Shown here in pieces: positions 1-8,741 of a DNA stretch of 63,176 nt (position 1 is the first letter of the stretch; each line of letters starts with the position of its first letter). The DNA is from an uncultured Bacteroidaceae bacterium (GTDB lineage: Bacteria > Bacteroidota > Bacteroidia > Bacteroidales > Bacteroidaceae), in contig CAJOLI010000010.1 of NCBI GenBank assembly GCA_905235285.1, positions 1 through 63,176 of the forward strand, read 5' to 3'. The notes beneath the pieces are model-generated. The model was given only the letters and a program-made list of their open reading frames with translations. It ran no database searches and was not told where the DNA came from. The translations under genes and the position numbers were made by a program.

Positions 1-16
1 CCCTTTTTGAGGGTTT

Positions 17-107
17 ATCTGTCACCAAAAGGGGTATCTGTCACCCATCTGTCACCGCCTACTCGCAAGATAATCAGCGCCTTGCAAGCGCGGTGACAGC
101 GTGACAG
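17..107. repeat. ATCTGTCACC direct and inverted repeats
   Basis: The 10-mer ATCTGTCACC occurs three times in direct orientation (17-26, 36-45, 47-56), followed by two copies of the opposite orientation (GGTGACAG at 92-99 and GTGACAG at 101-107). Positions 1-343 contain no supportable gene: besides these repeats they hold the terminator and 22-bp repeat listed below. The element may continue beyond the window edge. No function is recognised. Confidence 0.6.
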
Positions 108-256
108 CAAATTTCGGCAAATTTACGTGAAAAATAATCCGCAACACCTGTTTATGGGCAATGCGGACGATGATTATTGCGCATCTGAGTTTTAGTGGAC
201 AGCAATAATTTTCATGCGAATCTGCGATTTCTCTGTCAGGTAGCGACAGGAATCAG

Positions 257-297
257 AAAAAACACGGGCGGTCGTGTATGCATATACGACCGCCCGT
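257..297 (-). terminator. Rho-independent terminator of the pro operon
   Basis: Stem arms at 264-279 and 282-297 (core ACGGGCGGTCGT paired with ACGACCGCCCGT) are followed on the minus strand by six T residues (257-262 on plus are A). It lies 47 bases past the proA stop, so it is the expected end of the proC-proB-proA transcript. The right arm is itself part of the first 22-bp repeat unit. Confidence 0.8.
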
Positions 298-339
298 ATC
301 AGTCAACATGACCGCCCGTATCAGTCAACACGACCGCCC
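288..339. repeat. 22-bp tandem repeat (array A)
   Basis: Two exact-length 22-bp units (288-309 and 310-331) that differ only in the last base, plus a partial third (332-339), each beginning GACCGCCC. The array lies between the pro-operon terminator and the proA stop codon. The reverse complement of the unit begins GTGTTGA, as do units of the 37.4-kb array, so it may belong to the same family. Confidence 0.8.
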
Positions 340-343
340 TTAT

Positions 344-1648
344 TCACGGACGTGTCTGTCCTTCGCCCTTAATAATCCACTTATAGGTGGTGATTTCTTC
401 GAGTGCCATGGGACCCCGGGCATGAAGCTTCTGCGTGCTGATGCCGATTTCGGCACCCAGTCCGAACTGTCCGCCGTCGGTGAAGCTCGTGGGTGCGTTG
501 TGATAGACGCAGGCGGCATCGACTTCAAGGAGAAAGCGATGGGCAGCATCCTCGTCCTCGGCGACGATGCTCTCGCTATGTCCTGATCCGTAGCAGGCAA
601 TGTGCTCCAAGGCCTCGTCAAGACTATCGACGACCTTCACGGCCATACGCAGGGAGAGGAACTCGGTGCCGAAGGACTCTTCGTCCGCCTTTCTTATGAG
701 GGAGGACGCTGATGCCTGGGAGAGTGTGAGGTAAGCGCGTTCGTCGGCCTCGATGATGACATCCTTCTCAAAAAGAGGCTGACAGATGGTTGGCAAATCG
801 GAAAGGCGGTCGCGGTGGATTATGAGGCAGTCGAGGGCGTTGCAAACGCTGACGCGGCGCGTCTTGGCATTCACCACTATAGGAATGGCTTTCTGAAGGT
901 CGGCACTGCGGTCGATGTAGCAATGCACGACCCCGGCACCTGTCTCGATGACGGGCACGCGAGCGTTCTCGCGAACGTAGCTGATGAGGCGGCTGCTTCC
1001 GCGCGGTATGATTAGATCTACAAATCCGCGGGCGGAGAGCAGGCGGTCGGTGTCCTCGTGGCTGGTCAGTAGCAGGGCTGTTTCCGTGGGCAGTCCGTGG
1101 CGCAGGAGTACTTCGTGGATGAGGGCGACGATGGCTGTGCAGCTGTCCTTGGCGTCGCTGCCTCCCTTGAGAATACAGGCGCTGCCTGCCTTCAGACACA
1201 GCGCGAAACAGTCGAAACAGACGTTAGGCCGTGCCTCAAAGATAATGCCTATGACACCGAAGGGGACGCTGATACGGGTCAGTTCCAGGCCGTTGGGCAG
1301 GATGCTGTGCTTCAGCGTGCGGCCGAGGGGGGAGGGGAGTGCGGCGACCTTCCGCAGGTCGGCGGCGATGTCCCGCAGGCGGGCTTCGTTCAGCTGCAAG
1401 CGGTCGTAGCGCGGGTCGGACGACTCCATGCGTGCCAGGTCGAGGGCATTGGCGGCCAAGAGGTCCGCTATGTGCGTCTCTGTGGCTTCAGCCAGGTCGA
1501 GGAGGATGCGGCTACGCTGCTCGTCGGTGAGGCGTGCCAGCTGCCAGCAGGCTGTCTTGGAGGCAAGGAAGGGCGATGAAACGGGGGTGGGGGAGTCCGT
1601 GCAAGTATGTGCGGCACCCGACCGGATAGTATCAGGCATAGTTATCAA
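344..1648 (-). CDS. proA: Glutamate-5-semialdehyde dehydrogenase
   Basis: Gamma-glutamyl phosphate reductase, the second step of proline synthesis: it reduces gamma-glutamyl phosphate with NADPH to glutamate-5-semialdehyde. The 434-residue protein fits the aldehyde-dehydrogenase-fold ProA family in length. The N-terminal nucleotide-binding half contains FGVIGIIFEARPN (about 130-142) and LKGGSDAKDS (about 160-169), and the catalytic cysteine lies in the RVSVCNALD segment (about residue 269). A second in-frame ATG lies three codons inside; either could be used. The gene follows proB with a 7-base gap and precedes a terminator, so it is the last gene of the proC-proB-proA unit. Identification is by motif and context and is secure. 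Confidence 0.96.
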   Translation of the reverse strand: MITMPDTIRSGAAHTCTDSPTPVSSPFLASKTACWQLARLTDEQRSRILLDLAEATETHIADLLAANALDLARMESSDPRYDRLQLNEARLRDIAADLRKVAALPSPLGRTLKHSILPNGLELTRISVPFGVIGIIFEARPNVCFDCFALCLKAGSACILKGGSDAKDSCTAIVALIHEVLLRHGLPTETALLLTSHEDTDRLLSARGFVDLIIPRGSSRLISYVRENARVPVIETGAGVVHCYIDRSADLQKAIPIVVNAKTRRVSVCNALDCLIIHRDRLSDLPTICQPLFEKDVIIEADERAYLTLSQASASSLIRKADEESFGTEFLSLRMAVKVVDSLDEALEHIACYGSGHSESIVAEDEDAAHRFLLEVDAACVYHNAPTSFTDGGQFGLGAEIGISTQKLHARGPMALEEITTYKWIIKGEGQTRP

Positions 1649-1655
1649 GAGGGGT

Positions 1656-2426
1656 TTATGTGGCAGGAAACACTGTGTGGGGCACTTCCTCGGGGCGTTG
1701 AATTAGGTCGATGAGGATGTTCTCGCGCTCGCCGTTGGCGATGATGACGCTGATGCCGGCGGCCTGCACACGGCAGGCAGTGGTATATTTGGAGTGCATC
1801 CCGCCACGCCCGAAAGCGCTCTTCTCCTCCTTGATATACGTTGTGAGGTCGGTGCGGGGAGCAACAGTTCTTATAAGTCGGGATTCAGGTTCATCGGGAT
1901 GGCCAGTGTAGATGCCGTCGATGTTTGAAAGGAGGATGAGCATGTCGGCGTTCATCATCTCGGCGATGAGGCCACTGAGTTCGTCGTTGTCGGTGAACAT
2001 CAGCTCGGTGACGCAGACGGTGTCGTTCTCGTTGACGATAGGCAGCACGCCGTTCTCCAGCATCACGCTCATGCAGGCCCGCTGGTTGTCGAACTGTTCG
2101 CCGGGTTGGAAGTTCTCCTTCATCGTCAGCACCTGCCCTACGTGTATGTGGTACTCGCGAAAGAGGTCGTAGTAGAGGCCCACCAATTTCACCTGCCCCA
2201 ATGCAGAGAAGAGCTGTCGCTGCTCTACGCTGTCGAGCGCGTGCTTAACTTTTAGCTCGCGCCGTCCGCAGGCTACGGCTCCACTGGATACGAGGATGAC
2301 CTCGTAGCCTTGCTGTCGCAGACACGCCACTTGATCCACGAGGGCTGACATCCGGGTCACGTCCAGTTTGCCGTCCTTGCGGGTGAGGACGTTGGAACCG
2401 ATTTTGATGACTATCCTCTTACACAT
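1656..2426 (-). CDS. proB: Glutamate 5-kinase, short form without PUA domain
   Basis: Phosphorylates glutamate to gamma-glutamyl phosphate, the committed and usually proline-feedback-inhibited step of proline synthesis. The amino-acid-kinase fold is complete: KIGSNVL (8-14), SSGA (47-50), NENDTV (132-137) and LLSNIDGIYTG (165-175). At 256 residues it lacks the C-terminal PUA domain that makes the E. coli enzyme about 367 residues long; such short forms are known. Only 7 bases separate it from proA, and 42 bases separate it from upstream proC, so the three genes are probably one transcript. The start ATG directly precedes CKRIVIKIG, the normal N-terminus of the family. Confidence 0.95.
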   Translation of the reverse strand: MCKRIVIKIGSNVLTRKDGKLDVTRMSALVDQVACLRQQGYEVILVSSGAVACGRRELKVKHALDSVEQRQLFSALGQVKLVGLYYDLFREYHIHVGQVLTMKENFQPGEQFDNQRACMSVMLENGVLPIVNENDTVCVTELMFTDNDELSGLIAEMMNADMLILLSNIDGIYTGHPDEPESRLIRTVAPRTDLTTYIKEEKSAFGRGGMHSKYTTACRVQAAGISVIIANGERENILIDLIQRPEEVPHTVFPAT

Positions 2427-2468
2427 CTCTCTTTATGCTTTCTGCTATAAACGTTGTGCTTTTAAACT

Positions 2469-3284
2469 TTACTTGGGTATTGAGGCCATGAGGCCTTCTA
2501 TAATGCTCGTGGTGAAGCCGTTGCGCTCCATTGCGTTGAGACCACGTATGGTGAGGCCTGCGGGCGTTGTCACCTTGTCTATCTCGGCCTCGGGGTGCGC
2601 GCTGTCGGTGCTGAGTAGGCTGGCGGCGCCCTTCATGGTCTGCGCCACGATACGCTGGGCATCAGCGGGCGTGAAGCCGAGGAGCACGCCACCCTGAGTG
2701 TTGGCACGGATATATCGCAGGGCGTAGGCTATGCCGCAGGAGGCCAGCACGAGGCCGGCATTCATCAGGCGTTCCTCAACCAGCATTGCATCGCCCAGTT
2801 CCTTGAAGACGGCGAGCAGGGCTTCGTCCTGTTCCTTTGTGGCACCGGCAGAACTGAGAAATGTCATGCTCTGGCGTGCTGCTATGGCTGTGTTGGGGAT
2901 GAGGTAGTAGAGGGCAGGGCAGGAGCGAAGCTCACCCTCGGCCCCTTTTTCCTTTTGGAACAGTTCCTTTAAATCAGCGAGCCCGACGCCGCCGACCATG
3001 GATGCTACAATCTGGTGGTCGTAGTCCAACCAAGGTTTCAGCTGCTCAGCAGCTTCCTTCAGTCGCCAGGGTTTCATGGCCAGGACGACGACATCGGCAC
3101 CTTGGATACACTCGCGGTTATCGGTGGTGGTGCGGATGAGTGGCTCCCGCCGGCTTATGCGTTCCAGCTTCTCGGGGTGGGTATTGCTGATGCTGATATC
3201 CTCCGTGCGGACAATATTGCTTTGTGCGAGGCCAAAGGCCAGCGCACTGCCGATGTTTCCGGCTCCAATGATGGCAAATTTCAT
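2469..3284 (-). CDS. proC: Pyrroline-5-carboxylate reductase
   Basis: Catalyses the last step of proline synthesis, NAD(P)H-dependent reduction of pyrroline-5-carboxylate. The 271-residue protein starts with a Rossmann dinucleotide site (GAGNIG, 7-12) and ends with the ProC dimer-domain signature around TPAGLTIRGLNAM, both expected for the family. Its start codon overlaps the stop of the upstream acyl-CoA synthetase (ATGA), which implies translational coupling. Having proC, proB and proA together behind argD and the synthetases puts glutamate-family amino-acid synthesis in one long minus-strand unit. Confidence 0.95.
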   Translation of the reverse strand: MKFAIIGAGNIGSALAFGLAQSNIVRTEDISISNTHPEKLERISRREPLIRTTTDNRECIQGADVVVLAMKPWRLKEAAEQLKPWLDYDHQIVASMVGGVGLADLKELFQKEKGAEGELRSCPALYYLIPNTAIAARQSMTFLSSAGATKEQDEALLAVFKELGDAMLVEERLMNAGLVLASCGIAYALRYIRANTQGGVLLGFTPADAQRIVAQTMKGAASLLSTDSAHPEAEIDKVTTPAGLTIRGLNAMERNGFTTSIIEGLMASIPK

Positions 3285-4915
3285 TTCTTATTATCTTTAT
3301 TGCGGATTTCTACCCTGCGTATCTTACCGCTGATGGTCTTGGGCAGCTCGTCTACGAATTCGATGATGCGGGGGTACTTGTAGGGGGCTGTTACCCGTTT
3401 CACGTGTTGTTGCAGCTCCTTGATGAGGTCGTCGCCGGCCTTGTCCTTCCATTCCTTGCCGAGGACAACCGTTGCCTTGACGACCATACCGCGGATTTCA
3501 TCGGGCACACCAGTGATGGCACATTCTACTACTGCGGGATGGGTCATCAGCGCGCTCTCGACCTCGAAGGGGCCGATGCGATAGCCTGACGATTTAATGA
3601 CATCGTCTATACGTCCTTCGAACCAGTAGTAGCCGTCCTCGTCGCGCCAAGCCATGTCGCCTGTGAAATAGTAACCGTCGTGCCATGCCTGGCGCGTCAG
3701 CTCTGGGTCGCGATAGTACTCCTTGAAGAGCCCTACGGGTTTCTTATCGCCAACCTTCACGACGATTTCGCCCTTCTCACCATCCTCGCAGGGCGTGCCG
3801 TCGGGCTTCAGCAAGTCAATCTCATACTGTCCGTTGGGCTTGCCCATGCTTCCAGGCTTTGGTTCCATCCAAGGCATAGTGCCGAGGGTCATGGTGGTTT
3901 CGGTCTGTCCGAAGCCTTCCATGAGTCGTATGCCCGTCTGCTCGAGGAATTTCTCATAGACGGCGGGGTTCAGCGCTTCGCCAGCCGTGCAGCAGTAGCG
4001 CAGTGCGCTGAGGTCGTACTTCGAGAGATCCTCGCGAATCATAAATCTATAGATAGTCGGTGGCGCGCAGAAGCTGGTGACGCGGTAGCGCTCCATCTGT
4101 CGCAGCAGGCGGTCGGCATCAAATTTCTCATGGTCGTAGACGAAGACGGTGGCTCCGGCGAACCACTGTCCGTAGAACTTTCCCCATACGGCCTTGCCCC
4201 AGCCCGTGTCGGCCACGGTGAGGTGTATGGAATCTTCCTTCAGGTTGTGCCAGAAGACACCTGTTGTAAGGTGCCCCAGCGCATAGAGGAAGTCGTGTGC
4301 CACCATCTTCGGTTCGCCGCTGGTGCCGGAGGTGAAGTACATGATCATCGTGTCGGAGTTGTAGTTCTTGGCTGCCGGACGTTGGAACGTGGAGAAGGCG
4401 GTAATCTCAGAGTGCCACCTCTTCATCGTAATGACATGTTCTACAGTAGGACTTTCGGGCATTGCCTCATTAATCTGTCCTACGACGTATGGATCATCGA
4501 CGCAGATAATAGCCTTCACGCTCGCGCGCGTGTTCCTATATATTATGTCATGCTTGGTGAGCATGTGTGTTGCCGGGATTACTACAGCCGAGAGCTTGTG
4601 CAGGGCCAGCATGGCAATCCACCATTCGTAGCGGCGCTTGAGGATTAGCATGACGGGGTCGCCCTGCCCAATGCCCAGGCTTTGAAGGTAGGCTGCAGCC
4701 TGATCGCTTTCAGCTTTCAGCTGTGAGAATGTGGCTTTGCGCTCAACGCCTTCGTCGTTAGTCCATAGCAGTGCCAGCTTGTCTGGTGCTTCTTCGGCCC
4801 ATGCGTCCATGACGTCGTAGGCGAAGTTGAAATGGTCTGGTATGATAAATTCAAGATTTTGATTGTAGTCCTCGAAGGAGGTGAATGTCGTCTGTTTTAG
4901 GAAACGTTCTACCAT
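3281..4915 (-). CDS. AMP-forming acyl-CoA synthetase, copy 1
   Basis: Adenylate-forming enzyme of the acetyl/medium-chain acyl-CoA synthetase family (544 residues): it would activate a carboxylic acid with ATP to an acyl-AMP and transfer it to CoA. Motifs in order are the phosphate-binding loop YFTSGTSGEPKM (193-204), EGFGQTET (333-340), the hinge region GRIDDVIKSSGYR, and the catalytic C-terminal lysine in PKTISGKIRR. It is a tandem paralogue of the next gene upstream, with the highest similarity in the last 130 residues. It is translationally coupled to proC. The substrate cannot be told from sequence; acetate or another short or medium acid is plausible. Confidence 0.88.
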   Translation of the reverse strand: MVERFLKQTTFTSFEDYNQNLEFIIPDHFNFAYDVMDAWAEEAPDKLALLWTNDEGVERKATFSQLKAESDQAAAYLQSLGIGQGDPVMLILKRRYEWWIAMLALHKLSAVVIPATHMLTKHDIIYRNTRASVKAIICVDDPYVVGQINEAMPESPTVEHVITMKRWHSEITAFSTFQRPAAKNYNSDTMIMYFTSGTSGEPKMVAHDFLYALGHLTTGVFWHNLKEDSIHLTVADTGWGKAVWGKFYGQWFAGATVFVYDHEKFDADRLLRQMERYRVTSFCAPPTIYRFMIREDLSKYDLSALRYCCTAGEALNPAVYEKFLEQTGIRLMEGFGQTETTMTLGTMPWMEPKPGSMGKPNGQYEIDLLKPDGTPCEDGEKGEIVVKVGDKKPVGLFKEYYRDPELTRQAWHDGYYFTGDMAWRDEDGYYWFEGRIDDVIKSSGYRIGPFEVESALMTHPAVVECAITGVPDEIRGMVVKATVVLGKEWKDKAGDDLIKELQQHVKRVTAPYKYPRIIEFVDELPKTISGKIRRVEIRNKDNKK

Positions 4916-4945
4916 AGGAAATGAATGTGCTTGTACAGTTGCTTA

Positions 4946-6670
4946 TTATTTGTTCTTATCCCGGTTTCTTATCTCGGCTCGCCGTATCTTGCCGCTGTTT
5001 GTCTTTGGCAGTTCGTCTACGAACTCTATGATGCGAGGGTATTTGTAAGGTGCTGTCTCGTGTTTTACGTGTTGTTGCAGTTCCTTGATGAGGGCGTCGC
5101 CGGCTTTGTCTTTCCATTCTTTTCCAAGAACGACAGTAGCCTTGACTACCATGCCACGGATGTCGTCTGGCACGCCTGTGATGGCACACTCGACTACGGC
5201 GGGATGTGTCATCAGTGCGCTTTCCACTTCGAAGGGTCCGATGCGGTAGCCCGAGGACTTGATGACATCGTCCTTTCGTCCTTCGAACCAATAGTAGCCG
5301 TCCTCATCGCGCCAGGCGAGGTCGCCTGTGAAGTAGTATCCGTCGTGCCACGAGAGGCGTGTCTGCTCGGGGTCGCGGTAGTAGCCTTTGAAGAGCCCTA
5401 TGGGTTTTCCGAGTTTCCAACCGCTGGCCGTGACGTAACGGTCGTCGTTAATCTCGATGGCTATCTCGCCTTTCTCACCGTCCTCGCAGAGCGAGCCGTC
5501 GGATTTGATAAGCCTGATTCTATACTGTCCGTTAGGTTTCCCCATGGAGCCGGGTTTAGGCTTGATCCAAGGCATAGTGCCCAGTATCATCGTCGTCTCG
5601 GACTGTCCGAAACCTTCCATGATGCGCAAGCCTGTGTACTCATAGAACTTGTCGAAGACTACGGGGTTCAGCGCTTCGCCGGCGGTGCAGCAGTAGCGCA
5701 GTGCGCTGAGGTCGTATTTCGAGAGGTCCTCGCGAATCATGAAGCGGTAGATGGTTGGTGGTGCGCAGAAACTTGTCACCTTGTACTTGCAGAGTTGTCG
5801 CAGAAGTTCGTCGGCATTGAATTTCTCGTGGTCGTAGACGAAGATGGAAGCTCCTGCAAACCATTGTCCGTATAGCTTTCCCCACGATGCTTTGGCCCAG
5901 CCCGTGTCGGCGACGGTCAAGTGGAGGCTGTCCTCTGAGAGGTTGTGCCAGTAGACACCTGTCGTCAGCTGTCCAAGCGGATAGAGGAAGTCGTGTGCCA
6001 CCATCTTTGGTTCGCCACTGGTGCCGCTGGTGAAGAAGATGAGCATCGTGTCGTCATTCTCGTTGGGCGCGATGGGGCGCTCGAAGGGCTTTGCCTGCAG
6101 AATCTCGCTCTGCCAGTCGTGCCATCCGTGGGGCAGGGGGGCGGCCTGCTCGGCTTGAGGGCTTGCGCCTTGTTGTCTTACGACGACGACCTTTTTCACC
6201 GTAGGACTCTCGGGGAGCGACTCTTTCACCTGGGAGGTGACGTAGTCGTCGTCGACGCAGATGATGACTTTTACGCTCGCGCGCGTGTTTCTATAAACTA
6301 TGTCATGTTTGGTTAACATGTGTGTGGCGGTGACGACTTTGGCTCCAATCTTGTGCAGCGCCAGCATGGCAATCCACCATTCGTAGCGTCGTTTCAGTAT
6401 CAGCATGACGGTGTCGCCATAGCATATGCCGAGGCTCTGCAGGTAGGATGCGGCCTGGTCGGTCTCTACCTTCAGCTGCGCGAACGTAGTGCGTCGCTCG
6501 GCCCCTTGGTCGTTGGTCCAGAGTATTGCCAACTTGTCGGGCGCCTCCTCGGCCCACGCATCCATGACGTCGTAGGCGAAGTTGAAACGCTCGGGAATGA
6601 TGAACTGCAGGTTCTCGTTGTAGTCTTCGAGCGACGAGAACTGCGTTTGTTTAAGGTATCGCTCAATCAT
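4946..6670 (-). CDS. AMP-forming acyl-CoA synthetase, copy 2
   Basis: The second of two adjacent paralogues (574 residues). It carries the same motifs (FFTSGTSGEPKM, EGFGQSET, GRKDDVIKSSGYR, PKTNSGKIRR) and nearly the same N-terminus (MIERYLKQT against MVERFLKQT). It differs from copy 1 by about 30 extra residues, chiefly a 20-residue insert near residues 165-185 and a shorter one near 405-415. The gap to copy 1 is 30 bases. An XRE-cupin regulator lies just upstream in the same orientation, so both synthetases are probably under its control. Duplication followed by slight divergence suggests either different acyl substrates or a dosage effect; sequence alone does not decide. Confidence 0.88.
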   Translation of the reverse strand: MIERYLKQTQFSSLEDYNENLQFIIPERFNFAYDVMDAWAEEAPDKLAILWTNDQGAERRTTFAQLKVETDQAASYLQSLGICYGDTVMLILKRRYEWWIAMLALHKIGAKVVTATHMLTKHDIVYRNTRASVKVIICVDDDYVTSQVKESLPESPTVKKVVVVRQQGASPQAEQAAPLPHGWHDWQSEILQAKPFERPIAPNENDDTMLIFFTSGTSGEPKMVAHDFLYPLGQLTTGVYWHNLSEDSLHLTVADTGWAKASWGKLYGQWFAGASIFVYDHEKFNADELLRQLCKYKVTSFCAPPTIYRFMIREDLSKYDLSALRYCCTAGEALNPVVFDKFYEYTGLRIMEGFGQSETTMILGTMPWIKPKPGSMGKPNGQYRIRLIKSDGSLCEDGEKGEIAIEINDDRYVTASGWKLGKPIGLFKGYYRDPEQTRLSWHDGYYFTGDLAWRDEDGYYWFEGRKDDVIKSSGYRIGPFEVESALMTHPAVVECAITGVPDDIRGMVVKATVVLGKEWKDKAGDALIKELQQHVKHETAPYKYPRIIEFVDELPKTNSGKIRRAEIRNRDKNK

Positions 6671-6728
6671 AGTGTATCTGCTTGGATAAGCTTAAACGTT
6701 GAGATCCTGAAATATCGTGTTTGTGTTG

Positions 6729-7283
6729 TCAGAAGATGATGGCAAAGAAGCGCACGTTCTGTCCGTTGAGTGCGCGCATGCCATGAGGCTGGGTGGCATC
6801 GAAATAGATGCTGTCGCCCTCAGTGAGCACGAGGGTCTTGGAACCTATCGTGAGTTCCATGGTGCCTTCGAGCACCATATTGAACTCCTGTCCTGGATGG
6901 GAATTGCTCTCGCGAGGCGTGCCCTCGGGTTTGGGCTCTACGGTGACGATGAAGGGGTCTGCCTTGCGTCCGCGAAAGCCGCTGGCCAGACTCTCGTAGA
7001 GGTATGCCTTGCGGCGTTCTACGCTCAGCCCCTGCCCTTTGCGTGTGAGGAAATAAGTACTCATGTGCGGTTCTTCGCCGAAGAGCAGCACGTTGAGCTC
7101 CACGTTATATTCCTTGGCAATCTTCTGGAGGTTGGCTACGGAGAGTTCACCATCGCCGCTTTCCATCTGCAGATAATTTTCGAGCGAGATGCCGCAGAGG
7201 TCGGCCACCTCCTGCGGTTTGATGTCGAGCACATCGCGCAGTCCGCGCAGACGTTCTCCGATTTGTTTCAGTTGTTCGTCCAT
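6729..7283 (-). CDS. XRE-family regulator with C-terminal cupin
   Basis: A 184-residue DNA-binding regulator. Residues about 8-60 form an HTH_3/Cro-type domain (IGERLRGLRDVL, then QEVADLCGISLENYLQMESG). Residues about 110-180 form a small-molecule-binding cupin barrel with SHPGQEFNMVLEGTMEL and GDSIYFDATQPHGMRAL. Proteins of this architecture usually sense a metabolite through the cupin and regulate neighbouring catabolic or biosynthetic genes. It lies 33 bases after argD and 58 before the duplicated acyl-CoA synthetases, which makes the synthetases its likely targets. The ligand is unknown. Confidence 0.88.
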   Translation of the reverse strand: MDEQLKQIGERLRGLRDVLDIKPQEVADLCGISLENYLQMESGDGELSVANLQKIAKEYNVELNVLLFGEEPHMSTYFLTRKGQGLSVERRKAYLYESLASGFRGRKADPFIVTVEPKPEGTPRESNSHPGQEFNMVLEGTMELTIGSKTLVLTEGDSIYFDATQPHGMRALNGQNVRFFAIIF

Positions 7284-7316
7284 GATATTTGTTGTTTTGT
7301 GTGATAATGAGTGAAC

Positions 7317-8480
7317 TTATGAGTTAATGACAGTCTTGAACTTTTCAAGGAATTCCGCAGCCTCCTCCATGTTCAGGCACAAGGGTGGCAGCAGGCGCAA
7401 TACGTTGGTGCCGGCACAACCCGTGAAGACGTGCTCGTCGAAGAGCAGGCGCTGGCGGATTTCTTTGTATGGAACGTCCAGTTCGATACCTATCATCAGG
7501 CCTTTACCTCTCACCTCCGTTATCCTTTCGGTGTTCAATTTCTGTATTTCCGTGAGTAGGTAGTCGCCTACGCGGCGTGCATTCTCGATGAGTCCTTCGC
7601 CCTCAATGACATCGAGCACGGCCAGAGCGGCCGCGCAGGCCAGATGGTTGCCTCCGAACGTAGTGCCGAGCTGCCCGTATACAGCCTCGAACTTAGGCGA
7701 AATCAGCACGGCGCCCATCGGGAAACCATTGGCAATACCCTTGGCCACGGTGATGATGTCGGGGGTCCACTCCTGGCCTTCCTCGGCGGGTGATGAGTCC
7801 ATGAGCCACTGATGGGCAAAGAACCGGCCTGAGCGGCCATAGCCACATTGGATTTCGTCGCAGATGAGCACGGTGCCCGCTGCGTCGCACGCTTTCCTAA
7901 GCCCTTGCATGAATGCGGACGTAGCCAGCTGGATGCCGCCCACACCTTGAATGCATTCTACGATGCAGGCTGCCACGTCGCCCTTCGCGAGTTCCTGCTC
8001 CCAAGCCTTCAGATCGTTTAAGGGCAGGAACGTCGTATGCCCGTTGGCGTTGATGGGCGCAATGATTTTGGGGTTGTTCGTTACTTCTACCGCCAGGCTG
8101 GTGCGTCCGTGGAAAGCTTTCTGTGCCGCCAAGACACGTGTGCGTCCCGTATGGAACGATGCCAGTTTCAGCGCATTCTCGTTGGCCTCGGCGCCGCTGT
8201 TGATGAGGAACAGGCTGTAGTCATCATATCCGCAGGCTCGGCCCAGGCGTTCGGCTAACTGCTGTTGCAAGCGGTTCACTACGGAATTGCTGTAAAAGCC
8301 CAGTGTCGCAGCCTGATGGCTGACGGCCTCAACGTAGTGGGGATGTGCGTGACCGATACTGATTACGGCGTGGCCGCCATAGAGGTCAAGATACTCTGTA
8401 CCCGTCTCGTCCCATACGCGGCAGCCTTGTCCGCGGACGATGTTTACAGGGAACAGTGGATATACGTCGAAGAGTTGCAT
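7317..8480 (-). CDS. argD: Acetylornithine (or succinylornithine) aminotransferase
   Basis: Class III PLP-dependent aminotransferase (387 residues) that makes N-acylornithine from N-acylglutamate semialdehyde in arginine synthesis. Diagnostic segments are LINSGAEANENALKLA, AFHGRTSLAVEVT, ICDEIQCGYGRSG and the PLP-lysine segment VAKGIANGFPMGAV. Related Bacteroides are known to use N-succinylated instead of N-acetylated intermediates, so the acyl group here is uncertain. A -7 promoter box (8523-8530) lies upstream, so argD may start its own transcript leading into the regulator, synthetases and proline genes. Start ATG at 8480 gives the normal family N-terminus (QLFDVYPLFPVNIVRG). Confidence 0.93.
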   Translation of the reverse strand: MQLFDVYPLFPVNIVRGQGCRVWDETGTEYLDLYGGHAVISIGHAHPHYVEAVSHQAATLGFYSNSVVNRLQQQLAERLGRACGYDDYSLFLINSGAEANENALKLASFHTGRTRVLAAQKAFHGRTSLAVEVTNNPKIIAPINANGHTTFLPLNDLKAWEQELAKGDVAACIVECIQGVGGIQLATSAFMQGLRKACDAAGTVLICDEIQCGYGRSGRFFAHQWLMDSSPAEEGQEWTPDIITVAKGIANGFPMGAVLISPKFEAVYGQLGTTFGGNHLACAAALAVLDVIEGEGLIENARRVGDYLLTEIQKLNTERITEVRGKGLMIGIELDVPYKEIRQRLLFDEHVFTGCAGTNVLRLLPPLCLNMEEAAEFLEKFKTVINS

Positions 8481-8522
8481 GAGTGGAGGTCTGACGCAGG
8501 CTTATCAGCCTGCAATTTGGTG

Positions 8523-8530
8523 CAAAGATA
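8523..8530 (-). promoter_or_regulatory. -7 promoter box upstream of argD
   Basis: TATCTTTG on the minus strand fits the Bacteroidota -7 consensus TAnnTTTG and lies 43 bases upstream of the argD start. No convincing -33 TTTG is seen at the usual distance. The rest of 8481-8741 holds no gene; an imperfect inverted repeat (CGAAATA with TATTTCG) lies near 8585-8605. Confidence 0.5.
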
Positions 8531-8741
8531 GTTTAAAATCGTTGCAATTTGTTGTTTTTGCGCTCTGATAATAAAAATATCGCGCGAAATATTGATATAT
8601 TTCGTTCAGAGTGTAAGCATTTAGGAGTCTGCTGCGTCTGCTGCAGGTTACGGACACATGGATTAAGGCCACCTGTGTGAGAATGAAATACGACCAGTCA
8701 TCTTACGCTTTTGCTGCAGAGCCTCATCTCATTCATGGGAA

